A stretch of DNA of 64,000 nucleotides from Dillenia suffruticosa (Eukaryota; Streptophyta; Magnoliopsida; Dilleniales; Dilleniaceae), in assembly GCA_033439265.1 (NCBI GenBank), contig JAVTVX010000005.1:5900001-5964000 (forward strand), in the 5' to 3' direction. Positions within the stretch are counted from its first letter, which is position 1; each line of letters opens with the position of its first letter. The notes beneath the pieces were generated by a model. That model saw only the letters and a program-made list of their open reading frames with translations, was not told where the DNA came from and made no database searches. The position numbers and the translations under genes are program-made. Shown one piece after another: positions 1-12,919 of this stretch.

Positions 1-751
1 TTTTTTTTTTTATCTTTTGATCTCAAATTACATATATATACACAAGTATCCTGTAATTGCTTAAATTTGTAACCTTTTGTTCATGGCATTTTCAATTGAA
101 GAAAGATTTTTAACAATTAATATATAAACTTTTTTCTTATTTGTTCAACCAACATTAAAAATGAAAGGAAAAAAAATTCTTTCATGATTTAAGAAATAGT
201 GTAGTGATGATATCATATATCTTTTATATCAAGATAGATTATAAAATTTATATTTCTTTAAAAGAATTCCGATCAAAATATTAAAATCTTGGTACAGCTT
301 ATTTAATCGTTCTAGTAGTCTTAGACAATTAAAATAATATCAAAGGAATAATAGCAAAAAAAGAAGCAAAGGACAGGAATGAGCAGAATCAATGTGTTCC
401 AATTTCTAACGGGCTCTCCGCTCCTGGTCATTAAGTAGTGTTATTCCGTCTTCCGAGAGATTCTGCCAAGAGGTTCTTTCTCTGTCCCAAAGGTATAATG
501 TAGAGATACAAACCCTCGCTTCTAATTTGATGATTCTAAATTTAAATTTCTATATAATAAAAAAAAAAAAAATCTTTTTCTCACATAATTTCACGTGCCA
601 TTTCCACTTCTGTGTAGAAGGAAATTGGATTCGAATCCATGATACAATCTTCCTTTTATATTCGAGAGAAAATAAATAATTAGTTTTGACTATTTTTTAT
701 AAGAAATAAATTTAAATTTTCAAATGATTCTGATACTAAAATTCAAATAAA

Positions 752-756
<5 letters not shown>

Positions 757-802
<46 letters not shown>
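757..802. repeat. (AT)n microsatellite
   Basis: About 22 uninterrupted TA dinucleotides in AT-rich intergenic DNA. Similar (TA)n tracts occur at 4958-4988 and 9178-9224. Confidence 0.9.
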
Positions 803-805
<3 letters not shown>

Positions 806-3800
806 TATGCATGAAAGGCTAAATATTGAGTCAATCCATTTAGAAATATAACAGCAAGATGGGGGGGGGGGGAATGGTAATCGGGAAATGTAACAACAAA
901 ATATTAAAATCCATTTAGAAATAGATATGAAAAATGCGTTTGTGGAGCAGTCACGGGGGAGATAATGTATGACAAGGAGGATGGGTGGAGGGTGAGAGGA
1001 TGTGCCGCTAGGTGGCTCGGGCATATTGATCCTACTGTTACAAATATTATGATCTCCCTCTTACCAATCATGTAACGTGACTAACATCAAACTCCAATAA
1101 AATCAATATAAAATAATATTTTAGATTGATCTTTTATTTTGATTTTGATAAAAGTTTCTGTTGTCTATCAACTACTGTAACCTTCTTCCCTACTTGAATT
1201 TGAAATCAGCCATGACCAACTTCGCCTATAGAATCAATAAAAACACCAAAACTTATTGTCTTCAAATTAATACACTTAGTCTCATTTTAATGAGAATGAC
1301 CTTATTTTAAAAAAAATATATTACAACTGAATTCTTCCCATGTTGCTTTGGCAACATGAGTAATGGATTAAGTGCTTATCGTATGTAGACATCAAGTATT
1401 TTCTTTAATTTTCAGATGTTATTTAATTTTAATATAATCTCCTATATTTATAGGAGTAAAAAAGCTTGCATATCACATAAGTAACTTCCAAATTTTTACA
1501 CAAAATACTTTGTTTTTCTGATAGTTATTTTGTTTTCTTTTAATAATCTTTTTTTTTAACGTAAAATCTATTTCTTATTCTATGTATTTGGGTCGGAAAC
1601 TCCACCAGAAAATTCTCAACATCATAAGTTAAATCTCTGAGACTGTTTAGCCATCTTCCCACAGACGAATCTGTCAGGTGCTTATTCTCCGCATCGTTAA
1701 GCACAGCATGGATAGTTGCGAAGGTTACAAATTGATAGATAAATTATGTATTTGGTGAAGGCAAGGAGTGTATATTTTTCTTTTTCACTTGGGTCCAACC
1801 AGATAATTAAGACAGATAAATGTTTGATGGAATTTGAAAGTATTTTGAAAGGTAGGTAGTAAGCATTTGCAAACAAAGGGAGGATGAGCTTTCAATGTTG
1901 TGCGTCTAATTGGGTTGCTAGTACTTGGACTTGTTTAAATTGATAGATAAATTTGGAATCTATATTGGGGTCCTCTCCTCTCCATAGTCAATCTCTTACT
2001 GGAAATGGTGCTGTTGTTGCCCTCCACGGACGGCATGGTTGGCTACAAGCAGCAGCTTCTCACGTGAGTGAGGTACTTTTATTATCATTTGGCATATGAT
2101 ATTTGTACACGTAAGTTCTATTTACGAATAATTTTTAATCATTTGGCATACAGTAAAGTTAATTAAAAAATTTTTAATGTCTTGTAAAATAATTATTTCC
2201 ATTCAATAGATTTGTAAAATTTTGTAAATAACAACAAACTAAAATGCTATAAAAATAAGAAAAGTCTAAAATAAGAAGTAACATCGATTGTTTGGACTTT
2301 TTTTTTTAATTTCTCTTTTTATTATAAAGTGAAATCTTATCAAATGGGATTTCTTAAAAACTCTTAAAAGAATAATTTTTTTCATAAAAAAATTAGAAAA
2401 TGTAATTGGTTTGTTTGGAAATATACGTATCCATATTTTTCCTCCACGGCACGCATTTCGTGTCATTGCTCATCGCCTTGCTTCTATTTTTCTAGAAGTG
2501 ATCCAAGCGGGTTCAAGTGTTTGAAGAGTATATCTACCGAAACAAATATGATTACCTCGATAAAATATTCCTTTCAGTCTTCCTCTATGTTGTTTACGGA
2601 ATTTTGTTCTTTTTGGGTTATAGTTGATGGTTTTTTCTCAATTACATCTCTACTACAGAAGAACCAGACATCAGAGTTTCTTCTCATCCAACTCCTCGCG
2701 AATGAAAAGATTCAAAAAAGAAAAGAATTAATAAATAATTTTTAGAAAATTTAAATTATTTATTAATTTAAAATTATATTTATTATTAAAATAAAATTCT
2801 TTATTAATTTAAAACTTTATTAATTTTAAATTAATTATTTAATTTAATTATAAATAAAATAAAAATATAAAAATAAAATAAAAATATAAAAATATATATA
2901 AAAATATATAATATATATATAATATATAAAATACATATAATTTATATTATATATATGTTATATATGTAGATAAAATATATAAAATATAGATTTATATTTA
3001 TGAGCTTTTACTTCTTATTTTTTTTAATAGTTCAGTTTTTTTCAAAAATTTATATTTTTATTTTATTTATATTCTCACGTGATTATTTTTATTCCATTAA
3101 TATTTTTATTTAAATGATACAAAATTTTTATATCTATTAATTTTTAGTTTTTAACTTTATTTCAAGAATAAAAAATAAAAAAATAAAAAAAATTAATTAT
3201 TTTATTTATTTTAAAAGTAAAAAAAACTAAACAATTTTTAATTTATTTTAAAAATAATTAATTTTTATTTTTTCTTAAAAGAAGAAGACAAATTTTAAAA
3301 AAAAAAAAACCTGCGAATCGGGCACAACGTTGCCCGTTGGCGTCTAAAATATCAATTTGAGATCTGGCCCGGTAGATGACAAGACGCATCAAAATTATTA
3401 CAAAAGGCCAAAGTCTGACAACTAATGGAGGGGATATGCAGGCGTGGTAGAAAAGGCATCCACATGGTAAATTTACGTGGACTTGGAAAATATGAAAAGA
3501 GCTCAAACGGTGAGAAATAGAAAGAGGAAAGCTTTACCCCGTCTAAGCTCATTCCCTTTCTATTACCCACCAAGAAAGAATTTTTATGAAAGAAATTTTT
3601 TGCTATTACCCACCAAAAAGAGAATTTTTTTTCTTTTCTACGAGAGGAAACTTTTACATCTGATAACTGATTTTTTTTTAATCAAACAAAAATAAATAAC
3701 AAAGAAATTAAGATTTTAAATTAACAAATATTTTCTTTTTCTTAGTTAATCCAGACCATCCAATTTGGGCAAAGTTTAACAAATGTAACTGCCTTTTATA

Positions 3801-4952
3801 AAACTCTCAAATGAAGAAAATAAAGTCACTTTCTCTTCTAATCTCTTCTCTTTTTCTTGAATCAGTCCATCCAAACGTAGTGATAGTGCTAAATTCAAAT
3901 AATATCTTTCAAATAGTATTTTAAATATTATACAGATTTTAAATCGGTGAAATTGATAGCATGTGATTCAATTGGTTTGATATTAATCGATTAATTATTT
4001 TGATATAATAAATAATTATTTAATAATAAATCTTTTTATAATTATAATCTTAATTATTATAAATAATAGAACATGAATACTAATAAAAGCAAAAAAGAAA
4101 TAGTGAAAATAAGATGAGATGTCATTATTACAGGGGAAGTGTAATAAATAAGATTCAAATAAATGAGAAAAACGAGATATGAAGAATGCTATTTCTTAAC
4201 TCCTTTTTTTAATTTTTAAAATTTGAATAAATTGAATTTAAACACTAAATTAAAGAAAAAGATAATTAAATTGATACGGTATATATATTTATCAATCAAT
4301 ATATTTTTTTATATATTAAATTTGATATTTTATGTTATATTACAAAATTTTTTAATTTTTAATATAATCAATTTAATTAGGTAATGCAGATCTGTTACGA
4401 GATATTCATGATTCAGAACTCAAGGTGACATGAATACAATTAAAAATAAATAAATAAATAATACACAAATGCGTTAATGAGAAATCTCGATCGTGGATTC
4501 TATATGTGTGTATGATTATATTCATGAAATTCATTTTGGACAAATTATACATTTCTATTGAGGGAAAAAAAAATTGTTTAGTATGCTAAGGATACGTAAC
4601 ATTTTATCTATGATAATGAAATTATAAAAAGGAGAAGTTAAAGGCAAATTTCAAACATCTAAGGAAAATCATAAAAAGTATTCTCATTTCTCAACTTCTC
4701 TACATTAATTTTATTGGGTATCAATGAAAAATGTGCCAATAGGAAAAAAAAAAAAAAAAAAAAGTGATGCAGACATAAATTCAAATCCAAGTATCTCGAC
4801 CAGGTACTCGAATTGGCCTAGTTTTTTTGGTAACAATAGGTGAAGAAAGTAAGGGGCAAAAACAATTCTAATAATCAAGAAAATGAAAAATTAAGAAAAC
4901 AGGGTCTACTTCTTCAAGGCATTTAGGAATTATTTTCTAACCGAATATAGAC

Positions 4953-4957
<5 letters not shown>

Positions 4958-4988
<31 letters not shown>
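4958..4988. repeat. (AT)n microsatellite
   Basis: About 15 TA dinucleotides in intergenic DNA roughly 550 bp upstream of the ankyrin gene fragment. Confidence 0.9.
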
Positions 4989-4991
<3 letters not shown>

Positions 4992-5542
4992 CTCCAGAAT
5001 TTTACTTGCCAACCATATTGTTTCAAAATTGCATAACAAAAATTATAGTTATTTCGGATTAAATTGTCGAATGTTAAAATTTTACACATGAAACTAAGTT
5101 GTTTATTCTAAATGGAAAGATTTAAAGTCATTTTCATATTTAATATCACAAACTTATATAATATTTGAATTTGAAAGTTATCCAACTTTAATTTCTAATA
5201 AAAAAATTTGAAATAATTGATATTCTCCAAAAAAGAGTTATAGTCATTTTATTAACACCAAACTCCTTTATATTGAGTAGTCGAATATTTTACCCTTTTA
5301 ATAAGAGATCTTATGTTCGAATCTTGATAATGAAAAAAAAGAATTTGAAAGAATCAATCCCTTAATAGGTTTTATAATATTTAAACTGGATTAATCGGAT
5401 AAATATCTAATGGAATATCAAAATGTGCATAACTTTGCTTTTTGAAGATTACTTGGTTAATTTGGATCATTAAACTTCTCCATTTGATTTAAGCAATTTA
5501 AGTTATTCGAATAAATTCTCATGAAAAGTTTTATCAATTTAA

Positions 5543-7882
5543 GATGCCATGGCTTTGTGCATCATTTGTAGTACATGTGACGATTGCTTATCTGAGTTTT
5601 TTATATCAAAGGCAAAAAGTGCCAAAAAAGCTTGGGAGTACTTGGAGAAGAAATTTAGCAAATCAAAACCAGCATCAATTCCAGGAGAATCTAGGTCGGA
5701 GCAGCCAGGTACTCCTCAATTGCCCTTGGACTTTGTTCATGTCTGATTTGCACTTACACGTCAGCTGAAAATCCTTCTATGAATCCAATATGGCTAGTCA
5801 ACCACTATAAATAACAACATTTTTCTGCTCAATAATTGTAAAATATATTTTAATTTGCCTGCATATCGACCCCCTCTAAAGGAGGAATTTCCGACAACCA
5901 AACAGAAGTATACTTTTGTTATTTTAAGTAATATAGTATGATTTAAAAAAAAAAAAAAAAAAAAAACTTTTTATCTGAAGTTCTTCAATTCAATTAGTAT
6001 TGTTTGCAATATACTTTATGTATTTAGAGTCCCAAATTAGAAGAAAATTTTCATACTTCTCACATGTAACGACTTGGTTATTCTGAAGAAACTAGACACA
6101 CTCAGTTAAGAAAAAAAAAAAAAAACACCTTTGTAGGGGAACAACAGGACATAGCTGATCTTCACATGGCCGTGGACACCGGTGACTGGAGCGAGGTCGA
6201 AGAGGTCCTTAACCGTAACAATGATCTATTGGGCATAAGTAATCCACATGGAGAGATGACGGTGCTTCACTTGGCAGTTACGGCAGGTTATGAAGAGATT
6301 GTTAAGAACCTGTTGGAGTTGGAGGGCATGAAAAATGAAGTGTTGCAGGCACAAGAGGTTGATGGTTACACGGCTCTTGCTATTGCTGCTCGTGGTGGAC
6401 TTCTAAATATTGCAAAATTATTGGTTGCAAAGAATAAAAAATTGGTTGAAGAGAATGAAAACCTGGTCCATATAGTGACCAACAATTGGGAGCTCCCAGT
6501 AGTATTGGCTTCTGCAACTGGTCATGCTGAAATGACTCGCTACCTTTACGAACAAACTGACGTTAAATACTTAGACCCAAAAAACACCGATATCCCAAAA
6601 AATATGATAATTCGAGATCCAGAAAACCAAGCTGATGAGGATGCGCGTGAGAAGTTCAAGATGAATGCTGTTGCACTTCTTACTAATTGCATTGCTGCCA
6701 AAATTTACGGTAAATATAAAAACTTCATCTTGGAGATTACTTTGTTGATGGTCACCATTGAATATTGTTGCCACTTGCTTCTGTTAAAAAGCTGTTCAAT
6801 TAACTAGCACCAGATTGTGGCATTTTTCTCATTAATGGAGTACTATCTTAACGGGGATCTATCAAGGCATGAATTTAGCTAATTAATGATTCATGACATC
6901 TTAAATGCCTCATGTTCTTATTGTTGCTATAAATTTGAGTGTGTGTGTGCCTGCGTGTTTGTACATTTTTCTTTCCATAAGCTGCAGCTGCAACAGTCGG
7001 TTATCTCACTCTGTTTTGGGTGATGCAATCTTTCAGATGTTGCCATGAGTCTAGTTCAACGGTGGCCAAGTTTGGCTACGTCTTTGAACTCTGAGGGGAA
7101 ATCTGCTGCGCATGTAATGGCTCAAATGAGGACTTCATTCTCGGGTGGAGATGACTTTGTGTTTTGGAAAAGATGGATCTACTCTAGTAAGCATACAAAC
7201 CCCGTTTCTCTCTCTTTTGAACACACATTGTCACTTGTTTAACAAACAAAACAATCTTTTACGAAAGAATATTTTCTGTCATTTGGGTGCTACATTGATG
7301 ATAGGCTTATTTAGGTATTGTTCTGTGTCCTCATTGACCACACAAAGGGACTGAATGTTTTGCTCTAGAGCTTAAGACTAAAAGAGTACTCTTTGTGACT
7401 GGACCTAGTGTCATTTGAATTTATTCGTGTGGATCGTGCAGGTTCAACAAAACACCTTTTCATATGTGCTTTTCTTTCCTTTTTTTTTTTAATTTTTTTG
7501 GTTGTCCATTAGAATGTGCGCAAATTTCTCCAAAAAAAAAAAAAAAAAAAAATGCCAGGGTAAAACCTCATTTTATAAAATTTCTATTTCAATTTACATT
7601 TTTTTTTTTAAAAATATGACATATCCTTAAATTAGTCATAGCGAATTCCTTTCTTTCGAAGGTATAAGCGTACAAGTACCATCAGTACCCAACCAGCTTG
7701 TACAAGTACCACAATCGAACCTGATCATATTGAGAGCGCACAACAACCATCACTAGCACAACCAGCTGGTACAACAAGCCAACTTGATCAGCAACCATCA
7801 TTACCACAACCAGCTGGTACAACAAGCCAACCTGGTGATATTCAAAGCCAAAATGTACAATCCAATTGCGGAAATAATTGTT
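5543..7882 (+). pseudogene. Ankyrin-repeat (ITN1/ACD6-like) gene fragment with gag-like N-terminal exon
   Basis: Three exons join in phase. Exon A (5543-5708) reads MALCIICSTCDDCLSEFF, then KSAKKAWEYLEKKF, which resembles the UBN2/DUF4219 gag-like segment found at the N-terminus of many plant ankyrin proteins; it ends at CAG|GTACTC. Exon B (6137-6709) follows a TTGTAG acceptor and carries ankyrin repeats with the motifs TVLHLAVTAGYEEIVKNLL and GYTALAIAARGGLLNIAKLL; it ends at ACG|GTAAAT. Exon C (7037-7186) follows TTTCAG and encodes DVAMSLVQRWPSLATSLNSE up to A|GTAAGC. A possible exon D at about 7663-7882 encodes a Gln/Pro/Thr-rich linker, but its phase with exon C is unclear. Intact relatives continue into a second ankyrin block and a membrane PGG domain and act in defence or salt stress. 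Neither those parts nor the start of the gag-like domain is visible, so this is probably a truncated copy. I infer loss of function. Confidence 0.7.
7663..7882 (+). other. Possible linker exon with 14-residue tandem repeats
   Basis: An open frame encodes a Pro/Gln/Thr-rich stretch in which the unit QQPSLPQPAGTTSQ occurs nearly twice, with a related QPACTSTT upstream. It lies downstream of the ankyrin exons on the same strand, where related plant ankyrin proteins often carry a variable linker. The upstream splice site does not give a clean in-phase join, so its place in the transcript is uncertain. Confidence 0.4.
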
Positions 7883-7894
7883 GTATGTATTTTC

Positions 7895-7896
<2 letters not shown>

Positions 7897-7931
<35 letters not shown>
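7897..7931. repeat. (TC)n microsatellite
   Basis: About 17 TC dinucleotides directly after the possible linker exon of the ankyrin gene fragment. Confidence 0.9.
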
Positions 7932-7932
<1 letters not shown>

Positions 7933-9177
7933 TACCGTCTTGAATACGTTCTCCACATGCAACTCCTAAACAAGCCTAAGATCGTAATCAAAGAAACCAT
8001 AGCTTATGGAGTTGTGCCAACTTCAGACAAAGCACGAACGCTTCCATCATCATTACTAGGATGCTTTTCCGTTTTTTCATTGATGCCATCAATTTTATCC
8101 TAATAAACATTAATGTAATTTTGATCATTGGATGATCCATACTTGAAATAGTGATATATTTCATTCATCCTATTGGTGATTGCTATAGGAAGGAGGATGG
8201 TTTAAAAGTGAGGGTGATCATTTGAATTGCAGCCTAACCATACATTTGTCGTAACAGGATAGTGGAAATAATTCTAGTCGGTTAAAATATTAGTACAGCA
8301 ACGACTGTCTAGATGATGACTTTGTGGCTTTGAAGATAGCATTAGTATTTTTTGAGAGTTCAGACATCAAACAAACATGTCTGAGCACTAGTAATCAAAG
8401 TGCACCTAGTAAGACCATTATCTAACCAGTACTAGTTGACTATGCCAAACTAACCTCCTTTGTTAGGAACCATTATCTTGTTTGGCCACGGGTAGGTGCA
8501 CTAAAAGTTTGGGTTACTAAGTACAATCTCATGAGTTAGTGACCAAATAGCAGTTGCAATTTTTCCTAGCAAAAGATCTTTCCTTCATCTTACATTTTTG
8601 ATTTTGTACCATGTAGCTTGGCCTTACCTCAACAGAACCTTTCCAGTTAGCATATAGTAGAGATTGGCATTTCTCATGGAAACTTTAGCTTTATTTGGAA
8701 AATTAGGCTGCAAACAACTCTTATGTTTTATCTCAAACCTTCATTATTCTACTAAAGCATCATAGTCTTATATAAATCCCGTAACATCATTGATGTTCAA
8801 ACAACTCTTAGGAACTGCAAGACTAGTCTTAGACTACTTGAAACATAGCCAGAACTGATTTCTACGGCAATTCTCTAGCCTAGCATGGGAAGAGCATAAA
8901 CCGTCATTAGTTAACATCTCAAGCAGCCAGGGAATTGAGGGAAGGTTGCAATCTTTTTGAAGGTAAATGGGTGTTTGATAATGAATCCTATCCGCTATAC
9001 AAAGAAGATAGCTGTCCATATCTGGTTAAACAATTCACTTGCCAGAAAAATGGCAGACTAGACTCCTTGTACCAACTAGACTTAGTGTACCAACGTTGTA
9101 CCAACAAGTCACTATACAAAGAAGAAAGCTGTCCATATATGAACAGAACAGGGACTCAAATTGATTATCTTAAAACT

Positions 9178-9227
<50 letters not shown>

Positions 9228-11227
9228 CAGAACAGAGACTCCAAATTGATTAGACTCCCAAGATTTATTACAGAGAACTCACCAGCTTTTATTTACAGAA
9301 GCTCCCAATCAGAGTCATTGGGATCATTCCTGGAGCTTGAGTTCACAGGGAAGCAGGATAAAGGCCTCTTTACTCTCTGTTGGCTGAATTCTTCATCCAT
9401 GCTACCCTACCAAATTGCTAGCTACTCGTACTCCTTTGCTAGCCTCCTTTTTGAAGGAAAAGCATCCTGGATAATTTTCTGATGAAGCCTCTTGTTAGCT
9501 TATATTAATTTGAAAACGGTTGAACAAAAAGCATTTTCTATCCCATTCCCATTCAACAAAGACAACATACTTCTGGGTTGGGGAGGAGGGTAATTCTTCC
9601 ATAGAGATACAAATTCAATATCTGGTTTTTTCTTTTTTTTTTTTTGGGGGGGGGGGGACAGGATGTACCTTGTAAGACCTAGGACTTTGCACTCTGCGTC
9701 ACAAAGCAAGAGCATAGCTGTCTACAACAACACAGCTTTCATCAAGTTTCACTTCATCATTTAATTCAATGGTCTCCATGCACTTGGTGCCAATAACATC
9801 AGTAGTATCTTCAAATTGTCCTGCAAAAGCTTTTGCCAGATGAATTACATGTCAGTTCTGACACCTAAAATAGTTCGCATACCAGCACAGGCATAACACC
9901 TTTTAATGCTGGTGATCAATCCTGCTTAAGCAGCAAAACCTTACCAACAATAAAAACAAAGCCTACAACAATAACAACAAACCGCACCTTAATCCCAGCA
10001 TTTAAATAAAAACAAAGCCTATACTGCATAAAACAATAGTTTTGTAAAGTAAAATTTTGTTAATCAATATTATCACCTCACTATCTAGTCTTTGGGTCTG
10101 CCAACGGCATCAGATCCCAGCATCAGAGAAGACCCTCATCTTTGATTTAAATATACTTAAACTATGATAGCTCCTAAGGTTCAAAACTCATAAATGACTC
10201 AAACCCACAATGTCAGCTTCTGGTCTTTTATTTTGTGTTTTTTGCTCATTAAACTTAAAAAGCAAGTGGACAGAAGCAGAATGATACAAAGTGTCTATAA
10301 GCAATGCCAAGGATACAAAGGGAAAAATACACACACACAGCGCAGGTACAACTTACTTTCTTCACCAGTTATTTTGTGAATGCGAATTATTTCAGTTATT
10401 TACATGCTGAACCTAGGAATCACAAGCACTGGCGATTCAGAAGTAAAGCAACATAAAAGTATTCCCACTGTCCTCAAATTACAGTATATTTATCCAAACC
10501 TGAATATTACAACTGAAGAGGTACAAAGAGGTACAAAGAATATCTCCTCTTGCATCGACAATGGTGGCAAGCTCTAATAGGCTACAACAATCATCAGAAC
10601 CAATCCATCCCAGCCACCATTTGAGAAATGCTTTGAAAAGATTCAAAAACTAATAAAACAAAAGTCCACCACCCAAAATGGTTTAAGCTAAGCCTGCATA
10701 GCACGGCCCAAAAACTGCCCAAACCAATTGGTTGAGGCTGATATAATCAAATAATGAACAATTCAGGCCAAAATGTGTCAACCTATAGGATGAGGTGTAT
10801 AGTATGAGCTTATTCTTCTCCTAAAGATAGAAGCACAGTTCAAGAGGTATATTTCAGGAATCAAGCACTGTGAAGTGAAGTGCAATTTCAGAAGAGACAA
10901 AGTTTCACCAATTTGCTATGAGTTTGTTCTTTTCCCTAATGATGAAAGTCTAAGGCATCAACACTACTTCTACAATCTCACTTTTCCCCTTTTTTAATAT
11001 TTAAAGATCATGAGATTAAATATAGAACCCGTCAAATACAATCCCTTCAATAACTTGGCATAAGTTTCTACTTTTCCCTAATGATAGAAGTCCAAGGCAT
11101 CTACTCCTACAATCTCAAATTCTCCCATTTTCTTTTTGTTTTTCTTTTAAAGGATCATGTACTACAATATTGAACACGTCCAATATAAAGACTTCAATAA
11201 TTGGCCTTTGAAAAGATGTGATTAGAC
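7932..11227. other. Intergenic DNA with local direct repeats, no gene recognised
   Basis: No frame shows a recognisable domain. Short direct repeats occur: CTATACAAAGAAGA...AGCTGTCCATAT at about 8995 and again at about 9112, and AACAGAACAG...GACTC at about 9140 and 9228, on either side of a (TA)n tract at 9178-9224. A T13-G12 tract lies at about 9630-9657. The 78-codon frame at 9246-9482 resembles no family I know. Confidence 0.5.
9178..9224. repeat. (TA)n microsatellite between short direct repeats
   Basis: About 20 TA dinucleotides with one interruption (ATACAT). Two near-identical copies of AACAGAACAG...GACTC...AAATTGATTA flank it. Confidence 0.85.
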
Positions 11228-11238
11228 TTATAAATGTA

Positions 11239-12799
11239 GATAAGAATGTCCAAAACCTAGCATATCAGTTTCATGCAATGACATCCAACATCCGAATTCA
11301 TTGGACTTAATTAACTGCTTAAATGAAAATTCAGAAGATCTTGTCACAGACTCAGGTGAGACTTCTTCAGAATGCAACGCAACGGCTACCGTGTCTGTGA
11401 CAAAGCATAAGTTACTAACAGCAGTGGAAAAATAAAGAGATGGAACCACTTCACATGGTATTAGAATCAGAAATTGCTTAACTTTTGGTTCCCTTGATAA
11501 GATACAGCAGGAGGAAGCAAGTACCATTTCCACTTTATTTTTCTCACATGCTGAGATGTCAAAAACCGGTAAGACAATTAGAACTGAATGTATATGCATC
11601 TAAGAGGCTATCGGGAAGATCTACAGCATTCTGACCAGATTTTGCAAGATCTGTGTCCAATAGATTGCAAGATCCCATAGATATTGAACTACAAGAAGCA
11701 CTGCGCCCCACTTCTCTGCTTTCATTAGGTACCTTGGAAGCTGATTCAGAAGCACTGCACCCCATTTCTTCTTTGCTTTCATTATCTTCACTTATGATAT
11801 TATACTTACTTCAACCCATCTTTTCAGTAGATTCACTGCCTTGACAGCTTGACACCGCAGGTGACACAACACCACCTCCATGAATAATTAAACAATCATC
11901 GTTTAGGGATTCACTTAACAGTAGTAGATCATTATTGCAATCACAAGCAACCACTGGCATGATGGATGGAGTTGCCTCTTCTTTTATGGATTTTTATTTG
12001 ATAGGACTTAATTTTCCTTCATAGCCTCAAGGAAGAAATGATCTTTCACCGCTATCATGATCTCGTTCATCATTGCCATTGAATATTACACTCGACAAGA
12101 AAGCTCCAGTCCTTTCACTCCTACCAATGTCAATCATCTCTGATGTGTTAGATGAAGATAACACCTCCATTGAAGATTCTTCATTGGTAGATTCTGAGCT
12201 TCTTTCATGAACAGAAGTAGTAAGAGATGCCTCACCATTCTTGCAATTGTTTTCAGCAACAGACTCAATAACTGATGATACCACATTAATACCACTTTTT
12301 CTGCCTTTAGTTGTGCCTAAGTATGAGACAAAGATAACTCCTCTATAGATTTTAAATCAGGATTTAAGATTGCATCTGCACTTAATTTCTCAACCACACC
12401 CAAATATAACTTCTCATTCGCAGTTGTTAACTTTATCTCTATTGCACTATCAATACTTTTCACTGGAGAAAGTGCTTGAGCTTTGTTTTCTCTGTAGTCC
12501 ACTGAAGATGATGAAAGTAAATCCTGCACGACATTGGAACAGGCTTGTTTCACACTCTCACCAACTGTATGCACCTGGTTTTCAACATACTTGATTTTGT
12601 CCTGACCATAGAAAGAACCAAGAAAAAATAAGAATTAAATTATGTACGTACATATTTTTCTTAGAATGACCGAATCACAAATTCAACCAGTTAAAGTTGA
12701 ACCATATCACACTGCAGATGAAGAAAAAGACATTTAACACTACATTGGCATGACTGCATAGGAACATAGAAGAAATTCCATATGTGGGGGGTATAGAGC

Positions 12800-12830
<31 letters not shown>

Positions 12831-12919
12831 TGGCATACAAAATCAACCTCGTGGCTAATGGCCTCAAACTTCTGATAAATATTCCCAACCCAGCTTATAC
12901 CTTTAATCCTTAAATCCAT
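11239..12919 (-). pseudogene. Decayed gene, tentatively ATI3-like (ATG8-interacting protein 3 family)
   Basis: Exon 1 (12830-12919) starts ATGGATTTAAGG and encodes MDLRIKGISWVGNIYQKFEA and 10 more residues, ending CAG|GTTATC. Exon 2 starts at 12601 after GGTCAG, in phase (DKIKYVENQVHTVGESVKQA), and runs to about 11574. A last exon lies at about 11399-11239. The WVGNIYQKFEA...VKYVENQVxTVGxSVK pattern recalls a dicot-specific family that I associate, from memory only, with ATI3 proteins (binding ATG8 and the ER protein UBAC2). Exon 2 is damaged: its first frame stops at 12317-12319, similar Ser/Glu-rich coding resumes one frame over, and that frame has stops at 12027-12029, 11994-11996 and 11811-11813 with coding-like sequence between them. 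This looks like a recently decayed host gene. The family name is uncertain, but the exon structure is fairly clear. Confidence 0.55.
12798..12824. repeat. (GA)n microsatellite in intron 1
   Basis: About 13 GA dinucleotides just inside the first intron of the ATI3-like pseudogene, next to the GTTATC donor (minus strand). Confidence 0.85.

Larger units (their letters stand above)
1..5542. other. AT-rich intergenic DNA, no gene recognised
   Basis: Very AT-rich sequence with long A and T runs. An (AT)n microsatellite lies at about 757-802 and another at about 4958-4988. A run of 12 G lies near 869. The stretch 2740-3260 is almost pure A+T in short shuffled words (aaataaaa, tatataa). All reading frames here are short and show low-complexity products. 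The missing 5' exons of the ankyrin gene starting at 5543 would be expected here, but I could not find them. Confidence 0.6.

Noticed and set aside
743-1024. Minus-strand 93-codon frame with Tyr-Ile repeats and Pro runs
   Set aside because: Made by the (AT)n tract and a G12 run; no family resemblance.
9246-9482. Plus-strand 78-codon frame
   Set aside because: Mixed composition but no recognised motif, no splice context and no supporting neighbour.
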